A stretch of DNA of 64,000 bases from Raoultibacter massiliensis (GCF_900199545.1 NZ_LT962671.1:2201508-2265507), one strand, 5' to 3'. Shown: positions 25,771-35,438, numbered from the stretch's first letter. The notes: generated by a model from the sequence alone, not told the origin. Program-made: numbers and translations.

Positions 25771-27348
25771 TTACCCCCAGTCAGCGCCCAAAACAACGAG
25801 GAAATCGCCTGAGAACGAATACGTCCCGTCGTTGAGCTGCGCCTTGCCGACACCGATGGTCGTGGCGATTTCTTTGGCCTCGTTAGCCTGGTTCGCGTAG
25901 TTGTAGATGACGATGGTCTGCGAGTAGTCGAAGCCGTCGGCGTTGCCCGTTTCTATCGTATAGCCGACATCTTCGAGCTTTTCGGCCGCCTCGTTTGCGG
26001 CTCCCTCGATGCCGTTGCCGTTCCTGATGGCCACGAAGCCGGTCTTCGGCTCCGTGATGGTCTGCCCATCCGTCGAGCCGGTCGCACCCGTATCCCCGCT
26101 GCCCGTGCTGGCGAGCACCGTTCCCGACAGCTCATCGACCACATCTTCGGTCGTCGGAGGAAGGCCCTGATCCACACGGCTCATCATTTCCTTCCACGCC
26201 GTCATGTTCGTGTACTCGTACCAACCGCCATCCACGTAGGCCGAAGTCGTCGGCTCCATTGCGGAATAGAGATCGGTCGAAGGATCGAGGCCCTGCATGG
26301 CCTGCGCAAGTCCGATGATGTCGAATACGCTGAGGTCGGTGGTCACGTACTCGGAAAGCGCGCTCACGGTATCGGCCATGGTGCCGATATCGGATGCAAG
26401 GATCTTCTTCGCGATGGCGCCAAGCACAAGGCGCTGGTTGGCCGCCCTGTACGAATCGCCGTCGCCGTAATCGTCGTAGGCGTGCCGCGCGCGGCACAGA
26501 ATCAGCGCCTGATCGCCGTTCAGGGTTTGCAGGCCCTGGTCCAGATGGCCGCCCGCATCGTAGTCGTCGATCTCCATGGGCACCTCGACCTCAACGCCGC
26601 CCAGCGCGTTCACGATATCGCGGAAGCCATCGAAGTTGATTTCGGCATAGTGGGAGATGGGAACCCCTGCAAGCTTCGAGACGGTCTCGACCGCCATGGC
26701 CGGCCCGCCGATGGCGTAAGCGGCATTGAGCTTGTTTTGGCCGTACTCCCCCATGTCGATGAGCGTATCGCGGTGGATCGAAACGAGGGTGACCTTATGG
26801 TTGGGCGCGTCGATGCGCGCAAGGATGATGCTATCGGAGCGGGTTGGATCGTTTGCGTATTCGTCCGACGCTTCGCGCTCGGCCGAACCGTCGGTCCCCA
26901 TGAGCAACATGTAGAACGGCTCGTTCGCGAGATCGGTCTCCACAAGCTGAGCGCGCAGGTCTCCATCGATGCCATCGCTCAGATTCGCGGACACCGTATG
27001 GAGGTAGGCGAACGCAACGCCCGCTCCCCCCAGGCATACTACGAGAACGACCGCTGCCACCACGGCAACTATCTTGCGGCGCTTGCGCTTCTTGCGCTGG
27101 CGGGTATATTCGGCTTGGGAGACGCGGCGGCTGTAACCGCTTTCGGCAGAGCCTGCGTCGCCGTCTCCGGTTTCGGGTGTGCGGGAATAGTGGCTGTAGG
27201 AAGGCTGCCTTCCGTAAGCAGAGGGGTCGAAACTATCGTAGCGGGACGGTCCGTCGCTTGCACCGCGGCGGGCCTTCCTTTGACGATCAGCATCAACGGG
27301 GGCGCTTCGGCGCCGTGCGTTGCTTTTTCTATCCATCATGCCAAACAT
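25771..27348 (-). CDS. LytR-CpsA-Psr (LCP) family ligase with LytR_C domain
   Basis: A membrane-anchored enzyme of about 525 residues of the type that transfers undecaprenyl-linked wall polymers to peptidoglycan. Order: basic, disordered cytoplasmic N-terminus; one membrane helix (IVAVVAAVVLVVCLGGAGVA); LCP domain with ARIDAPNHKVTLVSIHRDT, GQNKLNAAYAIGG, INFDGFRDIVNALGGVEVEV and CRARHAYDDYGDGDSYRAANQ; then a LytR_C domain (FVAIRNGNGIEGAANEAAEK). The start is uncertain: I use the ATG giving MFGMMDRKS; the next ATGs are 3 and 4 codons later and none has a strong ribosome site. Neighbouring genes also act on the cell wall. Confidence 0.92.
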   Translation of the reverse strand: MFGMMDRKSNARRRSAPVDADRQRKARRGASDGPSRYDSFDPSAYGRQPSYSHYSRTPETGDGDAGSAESGYSRRVSQAEYTRQRKKRKRRKIVAVVAAVVLVVCLGGAGVAFAYLHTVSANLSDGIDGDLRAQLVETDLANEPFYMLLMGTDGSAEREASDEYANDPTRSDSIILARIDAPNHKVTLVSIHRDTLIDMGEYGQNKLNAAYAIGGPAMAVETVSKLAGVPISHYAEINFDGFRDIVNALGGVEVEVPMEIDDYDAGGHLDQGLQTLNGDQALILCRARHAYDDYGDGDSYRAANQRLVLGAIAKKILASDIGTMADTVSALSEYVTTDLSVFDIIGLAQAMQGLDPSTDLYSAMEPTTSAYVDGGWYEYTNMTAWKEMMSRVDQGLPPTTEDVVDELSGTVLASTGSGDTGATGSTDGQTITEPKTGFVAIRNGNGIEGAANEAAEKLEDVGYTIETGNADGFDYSQTIVIYNYANQANEAKEIATTIGVGKAQLNDGTYSFSGDFLVVLGADWG

Positions 27349-27498
27349 TGTGCCCGACACTTCGCTTTCAACGCAAGACGAATTGCCCGTTTTTAGGAAA
27401 ACGCCATAGGATGATTTCACCGAAACCGCGGTTTACATTGCTGCAAACAAGGCTTTCATCAGCAGGTACGAGAAACGATGCACGCTTGGGAGAAGATC

Positions 27499-27523
27499 TA
27501 ATGCTTCTTTTACAGAAGCATTA
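27499..27523. terminator. Perfect 10-bp hairpin between GatD and LCP genes
   Basis: TAATGCTTCT / AGAAGCATTA with a 5-base loop. It lies downstream of the GatD gene and upstream of the LCP gene on the same strand, so it is either the GatD terminator (a weak T-rich tail, TCTTCTCC, follows on the minus strand) or an operator for the LCP promoter. Confidence 0.5.
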
Positions 27524-27583
27524 GCGGTACATGAAATGCGCACAACATCCACCCCTGCGCAGAACCCGTAACCGAGCCGTTTC

Positions 27584-28339
27584 CTATCGCGTGCCCAGCC
27601 TTTTAGCCATGTATTCGTTCGCTGCAATCTCCACCGAATCGTCAAGCGCACCGAGCGGCTCGATGGGCGCCCCCGTGCAAGATGCCCTCGTTTCGAACGC
27701 CCGGCCGATCAGCCAATCGGCAACCTCGGGGTTCTTGCCCAGCAGAGGGCCGTGAAGATACGTGCCCACGACATTGCGGTACCGCACGCCATCGACCTTG
27801 TCGGCATCGTTGTTGCCGTGGCCCATCGGGGAGACAACCGTGCCGAACGGCGCGAGGCCCTGCCCGAGAAACGTTCTGCCCGCATGGTTCTCGTAGCCCA
27901 CCACAGGCCGGTCAGCCAACGGCGAGCGCAACACGATGTTGTCGATGAGACGATCGGGACCGGCTTCGACGCGTTTCGTAACCATGTCGACGATGCCCAA
28001 TCCCTCGACGCTCTCATCGCCGAGAAGCCATTCGTTGCCGAGAATCTGGTAGCCGCCGCAGATGGCAAGCAAAACGCCATCTGCTTCGACGTATTGTTTG
28101 AGCGCATCGCGCATGCGCAGCAGCTGCTTGGAAGCGAGCCGCTGTTCGCGATCGGGCCCGCCGCCAAGGAAAACGATATCGATCGTCGCCAAGTCGATTT
28201 CTTCACCGTGATTGACCGAGACGACCTCGACGGGCAGACCCCGCCACTCGGCACGCTTTGCCAGGCACTTCACGTTGCCGCCGTCGCCGTACAGATTGAG
28301 CAAATCGGGGAACAGGTGCGCGATCCTCAAAGCGTCCAC
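27584..28339 (-). CDS. gatD: Lipid II isoglutaminyl synthase, glutaminase subunit GatD
   Basis: The class I glutamine amidotransferase-like subunit that frees ammonia from glutamine for amidation of D-Glu in lipid II by MurT. The catalytic Cys is in AICGGYQ (residue 94 in this numbering) and the His in GTYLHGPLL; IAHLFPDLLNLYGDGGN at the start is typical. I place the start at a GTG just after the murT stop, with AGAGGAAGG upstream; an ATG 11 codons earlier (28372) would overlap murT by 29 bases and is the alternative. Forms an operon with murT. Confidence 0.93.
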   Translation of the reverse strand: MDALRIAHLFPDLLNLYGDGGNVKCLAKRAEWRGLPVEVVSVNHGEEIDLATIDIVFLGGGPDREQRLASKQLLRMRDALKQYVEADGVLLAICGGYQILGNEWLLGDESVEGLGIVDMVTKRVEAGPDRLIDNIVLRSPLADRPVVGYENHAGRTFLGQGLAPFGTVVSPMGHGNNDADKVDGVRYRNVVGTYLHGPLLGKNPEVADWLIGRAFETRASCTGAPIEPLGALDDSVEIAANEYMAKRLGTR

Positions 28340-28343
28340 GGTC

Positions 28344-29843
28344 TCACGCCTTCCTCTCTTCGGTGCCGCCATCCTGCTCGATCATGCGCATGAGTTCGCC
28401 GCGCACGACGGGCAGGGCCGTATAGTTTGCAATCAGATAGTAGCTGTATTCGCGGGAAAGCCCCTTCGTGCGATCGAGCATGTCGGCAGGGCCGTCAATC
28501 AGCTCCGATTCGATTCCCGCGTATTTGAGGCGCACCTGCAAATCGTTTTTACGGATGCCGCCTGCGAAGACGACAAGATCATCGGCATCGGCGAGCTCTT
28601 CGAAGTCGATATCCCAAATCCACGAGACGTCCCTTCCGTCGCCTTCCTTGTCGTTCACGAAGAACGCCACCGCGCGGGGACCTTCGTCCTGAGCGATGAT
28701 TCGCAGGTTCTGATTGAAGCCGGTTGGGTTCTTCGCCAGATTCAAAAGGATGGGCCGCCCGCCCGCCCCAAGCCTTTCGAGCCTTCCGTTCTGCGGGTCG
28801 AACGCATCGATCGCCCGTTGAAGCGCTTCGCCGGAACAGCCGGCAAGCCCGGCTGCCACCGCAACCGCCGCAAGGTTGTACACCATGTATGCGCCGCTCA
28901 GCGGAGCATGCACTATGCGCTCGCGTGCGCACGCCGCTTCGGATGGCTGCTGGCTCGAAGAGTCCGATCGGGCGCCAAGCGCCGATTCGGATTGCCGCGA
29001 TGCCGATACACGGGCTGATTCGGACGCGAAGCCAGGCCCCGAAAGGAGCGGCCCGCGCAAGCGAAACGACAAGCGGTCGGCGTCCAGCTCGATATCGTCT
29101 GCCGCATAGTCGAGCGCAGGACGCTCGAATCCGCAGGCAGGGCACCGATACGCCCCCAGCTGCCCGTATTGCCGATAGCCGTATTCGAGCATCGACGAGC
29201 ACTGCTGGCACATCTGCGCGTCGGCGACGGTGTTTTGGGGAAGGCCCATGTCCTCGACGAGCCCGAACGAAATCTGCTCGGTTGCCTCGCGCCCCGGTAA
29301 GGCGGCCGCTTGCAAGGCTATAGCCTCGCACAACGGGTCGTCGGCGTTGTACACGAGCACGGTGTTCGGAGATTTGCCCAGCGTTTGAACGATGCTGTCT
29401 TGAATGCGGTCGATTTCGCCAACGCGATCAAGCTGATCGCGGAAAAGGTTCAGAAGCACCAGGTAATTCGCCTGAAGCTGCGGAAGCACCTTGGCGAGCC
29501 ACAGCTCATCGCTCTCGAAAACGCCCCAATCGGATCGCTTTCCGTGCAGCAGCGCCGTCGCCACGCCACTATCGAGATTGGCGCCCGTGCGGTTGCAGAT
29601 CACCGACATGCCCGCTGCCTCAAGAGCGTCGGCAATCAGATTGGTGACGGTCGTTTTCCCATTCGTTCCAACGACGACGATCGAGCCTTCGCCGAGCTTC
29701 CCCGACAGATCTGCAATAAGATGGGGATCGACGTAGAGAGCGATCTTTCCCGGAAAGTTCGCCGCCGGTCGCCTGAACACGTTTTTGAGCCCCCAGGTGC
29801 TCAAAGCGCTTATTCCACGCGCGACCGTAAGCTGTAACCCCAT
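28344..29843 (-). CDS. murT: Lipid II isoglutaminyl synthase, Mur-ligase subunit MurT
   Basis: A 499-residue Mur-ligase-fold protein that, with GatD, amidates the glutamate of the peptidoglycan stem peptide. The ATP loop VVVGTNGKTTVTNL lies at residues 57-70, and the MurT-specific zinc ribbon is present as CQQC and CPACGF. A C-terminal DUF1727 domain follows. A stretch around residues 280-310 is rich in Ser and Ala and looks like a lineage insertion. The start MGLQLTVARG has AAAGGAA six bases upstream. Cotranscribed with gatD. Confidence 0.95.
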   Translation of the reverse strand: MGLQLTVARGISALSTWGLKNVFRRPAANFPGKIALYVDPHLIADLSGKLGEGSIVVVGTNGKTTVTNLIADALEAAGMSVICNRTGANLDSGVATALLHGKRSDWGVFESDELWLAKVLPQLQANYLVLLNLFRDQLDRVGEIDRIQDSIVQTLGKSPNTVLVYNADDPLCEAIALQAAALPGREATEQISFGLVEDMGLPQNTVADAQMCQQCSSMLEYGYRQYGQLGAYRCPACGFERPALDYAADDIELDADRLSFRLRGPLLSGPGFASESARVSASRQSESALGARSDSSSQQPSEAACARERIVHAPLSGAYMVYNLAAVAVAAGLAGCSGEALQRAIDAFDPQNGRLERLGAGGRPILLNLAKNPTGFNQNLRIIAQDEGPRAVAFFVNDKEGDGRDVSWIWDIDFEELADADDLVVFAGGIRKNDLQVRLKYAGIESELIDGPADMLDRTKGLSREYSYYLIANYTALPVVRGELMRMIEQDGGTEERKA

Positions 29844-30016
29844 ACCGGTTCCTTTCTCATTCGAAGCAACAAGTATAAACGGTTCGTTGTTCCCCTCGCG
29901 ACCTTCATACAATTTTCAGGTAGAATGGCTGATGTGGATGCATGCGAAACCATCGTCTATACTTATTGCAGGAAAAGAAAAGCTCGCCGAGCTGTTCGTC
30001 AGGATCGAGCCGAACG

Positions 30017-31540
30017 ATGCCAGAAACGCCGCAGAATCGCCCCCAAGGCCACGCCCCATCAGGGCGCGGGCAGGAGTATCGCTCCCCCGCTACAGCCCGG
30101 TTCACCGTTGACGGACGCCCCGAGCGAAGAAGCGGCAGCGCTGCCGACCGCTCGGCCCACGCGTCACGGCAAACAGGATCATACCGCCCCCAACCCGAAG
30201 CAACGCCTTACGGCAGAGATGCCGATGCATACAGAAAGCGCGTTCAGGCCGATCGGGCTTCCCGTCCTGCCCATTCAGGCGTCACCGGACGAAACGAGCG
30301 CCAGCCGGGGCCGACGCGCCAGCAGCATGCGCCGCGCGCGAACGCCCGCTATGCCAACGACGATCGGTATCTCAAAAAGGCCAACCGCAGCACATCGCTT
30401 CCCGTGAAGCCCGCCCTTATCGGCATCGCCGTTCTTGCCTGCATCGTAATCGGAATCGTCATCTTCGTTCAGAGCAGACCCATCTCGGTGATCGTCAACG
30501 GAGAGCAGCTCGAGCTGGGCGGAAGCAAGGATATCGCCGCGATCATCGAGGCGGGCTACGCCTCTCCGAAAACCGGCGATTTCGTCGCCGTTGACGGCGA
30601 GGTCCTTGAAGCGGGCAAGGGCGAGGCGTTCACCGCCTACGTCAACAGCAAGAAGACCAACGACCCCAAAACGAATTTGAAAGCAGGCGACGTGGTAATC
30701 GTCGCCGATGGGGCAAACGCGGTCGAACCATCGCAAGACACCGTCGAAACGGTTCCCTACGAAGTGATCCAGGAAGGAAACGGCCCCTTGCACGTAATCG
30801 AGGGGAAGGGCGTCGACGGAAGCAAAACCACAAAGATCGGCGATATCTCGGGCAAGACCTTCGTCGAGGATATTGCACCGCAAAATCCGGTCTGCCGCCA
30901 ATACTACCCCGATACCGGCGACGACAAGGTGGTCGCCCTCACGTTCGACGACGGCCCCTGGCCCGACTCCACCGGAGAGGTGCTCGACATCCTCGCAGAA
31001 AACGATGTGAAAGCCACCTTCTTCACCGTCGGCAATAGAATCGACGACAACGGCAAGGCCCTCGTCAAGCGCGCCCATGAAGAAGGCCACCAGATATGCA
31101 CCCATACGTTCGATCACGCAAGCGGCGACGGAAACGGCGTCGACCTCGGACTCATGTCGGCAGAGCAGCAGATCGAAGAGGTTACCAAAGGCTACGATGC
31201 CATCGAAGCGGCCATCGGCGAAAAGCCGAGCACGGTCATCCGCACACCAGGCGGAAACTTCAACGCCGATGTGCAGAAGAACCTTGCGCCTTACATCTCC
31301 GCAGAGATCGGGTGGAACATCGACAGCAGCGATTGGCGCTTGCCCGGTGCCGATTCGATCGCCGCGCAGATCGAGGGTGCATGGCCCGGAGCCGTGATCC
31401 TCTGCCACGATGGAGGCGGCGACCGTTCGCAGACGATCGCCGCAATCAGAGAGGCGATCCCCTACTTGAAAGAGCAGGGCTACACGTTCGTCACGATCGA
31501 CGAGATGATGGAATACCCCGCAAAGCCGATGCAATCGTAA
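30017..31540 (+). CDS. Membrane-anchored polysaccharide deacetylase
   Basis: A NodB-family deacetylase of about 507 residues facing the cell surface. Order: a long disordered N-terminus rich in Arg, Ser, Gln and Pro; one membrane helix (LIGIAVLACIVIGIVIFV); a stalk domain of about 150 residues; and the NodB domain with the catalytic motifs TFDDGPW, HTFDHASGD and RTPGGNFN, then DSSDWRLPG and ILCHDGGGDR. Metal and base residues are intact. The frame is open 25 codons further upstream (ATG at 29942); I prefer MPETPQNR but neither start has a strong ribosome site. Divergent from murT; likely acts on peptidoglycan or a wall glycan. Confidence 0.9.
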   Translation: MPETPQNRPQGHAPSGRGQEYRSPATARFTVDGRPERRSGSAADRSAHASRQTGSYRPQPEATPYGRDADAYRKRVQADRASRPAHSGVTGRNERQPGPTRQQHAPRANARYANDDRYLKKANRSTSLPVKPALIGIAVLACIVIGIVIFVQSRPISVIVNGEQLELGGSKDIAAIIEAGYASPKTGDFVAVDGEVLEAGKGEAFTAYVNSKKTNDPKTNLKAGDVVIVADGANAVEPSQDTVETVPYEVIQEGNGPLHVIEGKGVDGSKTTKIGDISGKTFVEDIAPQNPVCRQYYPDTGDDKVVALTFDDGPWPDSTGEVLDILAENDVKATFFTVGNRIDDNGKALVKRAHEEGHQICTHTFDHASGDGNGVDLGLMSAEQQIEEVTKGYDAIEAAIGEKPSTVIRTPGGNFNADVQKNLAPYISAEIGWNIDSSDWRLPGADSIAAQIEGAWPGAVILCHDGGGDRSQTIAAIREAIPYLKEQGYTFVTIDEMMEYPAKPMQS

Positions 31541-31673
31541 GCGCGCACAGGCTTCGTGCGAAAAAATTCGCTGCGTATCGCGACGTCTCGAAATCTGCGA
31601 TCAGGGAAAACGCCGGCATCCGCACTATTCGAACGCGTCGGCGGCATCGAGTCAACGGGACGGCGATGCGCGC

Positions 31674-33110
31674 TCACCGATCCTCGTCGTGGCCTTCAAC
31701 CATCTGAAGAAGATCCTCTTTGCTCGACACTCCGACCTTCGCATAAATATGACTTAAGTGCGTCTTCACCGTGTTCTTCGAGATGAACAGCTTCTCTTCG
31801 ATAAAAGCGCTCGTATGCCCCGTCCCCCACAGTTCGAGGATCTCGGTTTCGCGAGCAGACAATCCGTATTTTTCGGCCAAAAGAGCGATGCTTCCCAGCC
31901 GCCCGTCTCCGGCTCTTCCCGCAGAGCCGGAACGGTCGGGGTCGCGCTCCCCCGAAGAAGACGGCGCGATGGTGAAACGAGGCGCACCTCCCATGACGAC
32001 GAGTGCCGCGAAAAGGAGCAGAACCAGAGTCAGGATGGTTATCATCGTCTGATCGGAAATCGATTCGCTCACGATCTGGCCCAATGCTGTACCGATCATA
32101 TGGCTGAACCACAACAAACCCACTCCGAACAAAGCGTGGATTCTCTTGGCTGCAACGCTGTCCATGATAAGGAACAGCGCAAGCGTCAGAATCAGCTCGA
32201 ATCCGAACGACGCGATTCCATGAGCTGCGGCTCCAAGCACAGGATTGCCCGCAAGCGGAATCAACGACACGGCCGCCATGATGGGCAGCGCGATATAGAA
32301 CACGACAGCCGTATCGAATTTGCGGGCATAGAAAACAACGAGCGTAGCGGAGACGGTGGCAATCACCGGACAACCCACTGAGAGCAGAAAATCATTGCCG
32401 AACTGCACGAGGGCGCCGTCGAGAATCCCCAAAGTTCGAACCGAACCGTAGGCAAACGACATGAGGGCGATAACAGCAAACAGCCTCACCGGCGCATGAA
32501 GAAACGAATCACCGATCGTTATGACCTGCGCGTCATCGGACCCCATCGACTCGACGCCCCTTGAACCATGCGCTCCATCTTCTTGCTGCACGGGCTTCAC
32601 CAGCAGAAAGAAAGCCGCAAGAACGGGAAGAACGGAAGCGATCGGCAAAGCGATTTCGAAAGGCAACACGCTGATGACGAGGCACAACCCGGCGCCGAGA
32701 CAGGTGAATACCGCAAGGCTGAACACGGTCGCCTGCCGTCCTTGGCAGATCAGTCTTTCCTGCCACGCGCATTTCAAGCCAGCCATGCCGATGCCGACAA
32801 GCAAATATCCGATCGACATCCACTCGGCCGCCAAAAACCCAGAACCCGCAAGTGCGATGCAGCACGTCCCCGCCGCACCGACGATACCGGCAAGGTAAAC
32901 GATTTCCCGATGACGCTCCAGAGAAAAGAGCTTCACGGACAGCAACGCCAAAACGAGACCGGCCAGCCCCGTTGAAAGGCTTGAGACGATATGGGTGCTC
33001 GATACAAACGCGGTCGGCTCGATCGCTGGGAAAAGCAGCACCCCGTTAAAGAGAATGTATACCCACGCCGCTATAAAGGAATATCCGATATTCCGTGCTA
33101 TCTGTTTCAT
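31674..33110 (-). CDS. Membrane-bound LuxR-family regulator
   Basis: A 478-residue protein with about twelve hydrophobic segments and a C-terminal LuxR domain (GLSARETEILELWGTGHTS, EKLFISKNTVKTHLSHIYAK). It lies directly downstream of the Tat flavoprotein at 33195 on the same strand, unlike the two divergent pairs. It has its own promoter signal: a perfect TATAAT whose end is 6 bases from the ATG, so the message may be leaderless. A terminator of the flavoprotein gene lies just before this promoter. Confidence 0.92.
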   Translation of the reverse strand: MKQIARNIGYSFIAAWVYILFNGVLLFPAIEPTAFVSSTHIVSSLSTGLAGLVLALLSVKLFSLERHREIVYLAGIVGAAGTCCIALAGSGFLAAEWMSIGYLLVGIGMAGLKCAWQERLICQGRQATVFSLAVFTCLGAGLCLVISVLPFEIALPIASVLPVLAAFFLLVKPVQQEDGAHGSRGVESMGSDDAQVITIGDSFLHAPVRLFAVIALMSFAYGSVRTLGILDGALVQFGNDFLLSVGCPVIATVSATLVVFYARKFDTAVVFYIALPIMAAVSLIPLAGNPVLGAAAHGIASFGFELILTLALFLIMDSVAAKRIHALFGVGLLWFSHMIGTALGQIVSESISDQTMITILTLVLLLFAALVVMGGAPRFTIAPSSSGERDPDRSGSAGRAGDGRLGSIALLAEKYGLSARETEILELWGTGHTSAFIEEKLFISKNTVKTHLSHIYAKVGVSSKEDLLQMVEGHDEDR

Positions 33111-33116
33111 GCGGCC

Positions 33117-33122
33117 ATTATA
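33117..33122 (-). promoter_or_regulatory. TATAAT box immediately before LuxR start
   Basis: Consensus -10 hexamer with 6 bases between it and the ATG at 33110, so transcription would start at or next to the start codon. The hexamer 17 bases upstream (TCTCGC) is a poor -35 match. The same arrangement occurs before the LuxR gene that starts at 14572 (TATAAT at 14579-14584). Confidence 0.55.
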
Positions 33123-33133
33123 CAGGTAAAACG

Positions 33134-33162
33134 ATCGGCGGCGAGAACGTCCCGCCGCCGAT
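33134..33162 (-). terminator. Terminator of Tat flavoprotein gene
   Basis: Perfect 10-base stem ATCGGCGGCG with 9-base loop; on the minus strand it is followed by CGTTTTACC. Lies 33 bases after the flavoprotein stop and overlaps the -35 region of the next (LuxR) gene. Confidence 0.7.
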
Positions 33163-33194
33163 TTCCGTCAACCTTGCAAAGCGCTGCAGCGGCA

Positions 33195-34991
33195 TCAGGC
33201 CTCGGCAAGCTTCTTTCCAAGCGTCATGCCCTCGGTTAGGCAAAAACCCAGGCTCATACCGCTAAGCGGCGTCGCGTAGTTCACAATGTATCGGTTGCCG
33301 GAGTTATTGCCGATCGAATAGAGGCCGGGCATCGGCGCCAGCATTTCGTCAAGAACCTCGTGTTCGGAGCTGATATCCAAGCCAGCCGTCTGGCACAACC
33401 CCATGCTGATCGCATCCGACGCGGCCACCGTCGCGTAGAAAGGCGGCGTATCGAGCGCCTTGAGAATACGGGGATCCATGGCGAAGTCTTCATCTTTCCC
33501 GTTTGCGGCGAACCCGTTGAAACGTTCGAGTTCGGCCAACGCCGTCGCCTTCTGATCATCATCGTAGATCCCGATCGCATCCAGAAGCTCTTCAAGCGTG
33601 TTTGCGCAGAACAGCCCGTTTTCGTCAGCTTCGCTGCTCGGCTGCGCTGCATCGATTTTCGCCGCATTCGACTCGAGGCTGTTGTAAGAAACGCCGTTTG
33701 TCTGGTCGATGCCGCCGTGGCATGGAGGCATCTTCTCTACGACCTCGCGCCAATTCGCATCCGCAATGGACACGACGTATCCTCTTGGCTGACGGGGAAT
33801 CATGTAGCCAGCCCCCTCGGCCCCTCCCGCGCATTCGTCGCAAAAGCGCCTGCCGCTTTGGTTCAAGATAACAAAACCGGGGCCCCACGGAGCGCCGGTT
33901 CCAACCTGCCCCGTATTCATTCCCGCACGCGGACCCACTTCAACATGGCCGCCTGCCCACACGCCCATCTTCAAGCCATCGCCGTTGCGAACGCCGAACA
34001 TCGAGCCCGCAGCCGCCGCTTCGATGCTGCCGTACGACTCGGCAAGATGGCGGTACTCGTCGTTGATGTCCCGCAGCATGTCCTCATCGGCCGAAAAATC
34101 GCCGGCAGCCAAAACAACGCCTTTGTTCGCCGTGAACCGATGGTAGGTCTCATCATCGAGCTTCTGGGCGATGACGGCGGCTATCCTGCCCGAATCGTCC
34201 TTCTCGAGGTACAAAGCCCTGTATGCCCAGTTCCACTGGGTTCCGTCCTCGATCGCCTTGTCCCTGTGATGCTTCATAACCTTTTCGCCCCAGTTCCATG
34301 TTGGAGCTCCTGTTTCGGCGGCGGGCCTGAAGTTGACGGTTCCAAGATAGTATTTGTAGCCAGACGGATCCATTACCATGTTCTCGGAATGATCGGCGCT
34401 GAAAACATGGACGTTCGCCGGATCGTTAAGCCAGTCGGGGTCGTCGAGGTCTTCAAGCGCCCAGTCGAGATATTCGCCCGAATGGTATACGTAGTCGCGG
34501 ATCAACCGCTGGTTGGAGCGTCCCGCATTGCGGCGGAACAGTTCATTCATGAAGTCTTCCCTATCGATCTCCGTTGCACCGTGCTCGAGCGCCCATTGGC
34601 AGTTAACCGTGCCGACCTCCCCGCCAACGTACAGGAAGTCAGCCTCTGACTGGGTTTCGAGCACCGCAACGCTTGCACCGTTCATCGAAGCAGAACGCGC
34701 GCACCAGGTGCCCGACTGGCCGCCGCCGACGACCACGACATCGAATGTTCCGCCGTCGGCGATCTGGTCGTCCGCAATCGGATCGATCGGCGTGCGCCAC
34801 GCCGCCGCAGCTTCGCTTTGCCAGCGATGGGCGGGAGAAGCACCGCCTCCCGACACCGTCTCGGCATTTGCGGCTCCCGATTCTGCCGCCTTCGGGCTGC
34901 AACCAACCGCAGCGCCCGCCATCAGCACGCCCGCTCCCGTCAGCGCAGCACCGCGTAAGAATCCTCGACGGCTCATTCCCTCTTTGCTCAT
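33195..34991 (-). CDS. Tat-exported FAD-dependent reductase (FAD_binding_2 family)
   Basis: A 598-residue exported flavoprotein. Signal MSRRGFLRGAALTGAG with a Cys in AAVGCSP (possible lipid anchor), then a Gly/Ala linker and the FAD domain (DVVVVGGGQSGTWCARSA). There is no FMN-binding or haem domain. The C-terminal block GNRYIVNYATPLSGMSLG groups it with the protein at 19551-21347. The ATG at 34991 has GAGGGAG in good position; a TTG two codons earlier is possible. The LuxR gene downstream on the same strand is the probable regulator, and a 10-base dyad upstream may be its site. Substrate unknown. Confidence 0.9.
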   Translation of the reverse strand: MSKEGMSRRGFLRGAALTGAGVLMAGAAVGCSPKAAESGAANAETVSGGGASPAHRWQSEAAAAWRTPIDPIADDQIADGGTFDVVVVGGGQSGTWCARSASMNGASVAVLETQSEADFLYVGGEVGTVNCQWALEHGATEIDREDFMNELFRRNAGRSNQRLIRDYVYHSGEYLDWALEDLDDPDWLNDPANVHVFSADHSENMVMDPSGYKYYLGTVNFRPAAETGAPTWNWGEKVMKHHRDKAIEDGTQWNWAYRALYLEKDDSGRIAAVIAQKLDDETYHRFTANKGVVLAAGDFSADEDMLRDINDEYRHLAESYGSIEAAAAGSMFGVRNGDGLKMGVWAGGHVEVGPRAGMNTGQVGTGAPWGPGFVILNQSGRRFCDECAGGAEGAGYMIPRQPRGYVVSIADANWREVVEKMPPCHGGIDQTNGVSYNSLESNAAKIDAAQPSSEADENGLFCANTLEELLDAIGIYDDDQKATALAELERFNGFAANGKDEDFAMDPRILKALDTPPFYATVAASDAISMGLCQTAGLDISSEHEVLDEMLAPMPGLYSIGNNSGNRYIVNYATPLSGMSLGFCLTEGMTLGKKLAEA

Positions 34992-35144
34992 TGACAACTC
35001 CCTCTAGTCGATCTCTTCCGCTCGTGCAGAATGCCAGCACCCTGCACGACTCCTGAAATCCGAAACGTTTCGGATAGCTCGATTGTGGGAAGAACGAGGC
35101 GCCGCAGCATCACCGCAATCGCCTGAAAGGCATCGCCCATCCAA

Positions 35145-35167
35145 TATCACCGTTTTACGGTGATATC
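35145..35167. promoter_or_regulatory. Perfect dyad ATATCACCGT-N3-ACGGTGATAT
   Basis: Ten-base arms with a 3-base spacer, about 150 bases upstream of the Tat flavoprotein start. No T-run, so an operator is more likely than a terminator. The gap 34992-35438 also contains an 18-base dyad ATCCGAAACGTTTCGGAT at 35059-35076 and a terminator at 35212-35243; I see no gene in it. Confidence 0.5.
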
Positions 35168-35211
35168 GTTGAACTGGGAATTTGGCTCCTAAAGGGTTTG
35201 GAAACGAAATA

Positions 35212-35243
35212 GGGCCTCGATCCGGATAGGGGTCGAGGCCCTC
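35212..35243 (-). terminator. Terminator of MarR-pirin operon
   Basis: Perfect stem AGGGCCTCGA / TCGAGGCCCT with 12-base loop; on the minus strand it is followed by ATTTCGTTT. It lies about 195 bases beyond the pirin stop codon. Confidence 0.6.
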
Positions 35244-35438
35244 GTTATCGGCGCCATGCCCGCCCGTACAGAGGAGGATAGCAACAGTGACGTAAGAACC
35301 CAAAAGAGCAGAGACGCCGATCGGATAAGCTTCTCGCGCGCTTCGAGCGCGCCATGGCGGTGCGAAACTGGGCTTGGGGCAGCCAGCTTGCGCCGCCGTG
35401 GCGCGCTGCCGACTCGGGGGCCGGCAGCGGCGAGGCCC

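Noticed and set aside
35004..35303. 99-residue open frame between flavoprotein and pirin genes
   Set aside because: No ribosome site, crosses dyads and a terminator, no similarity.
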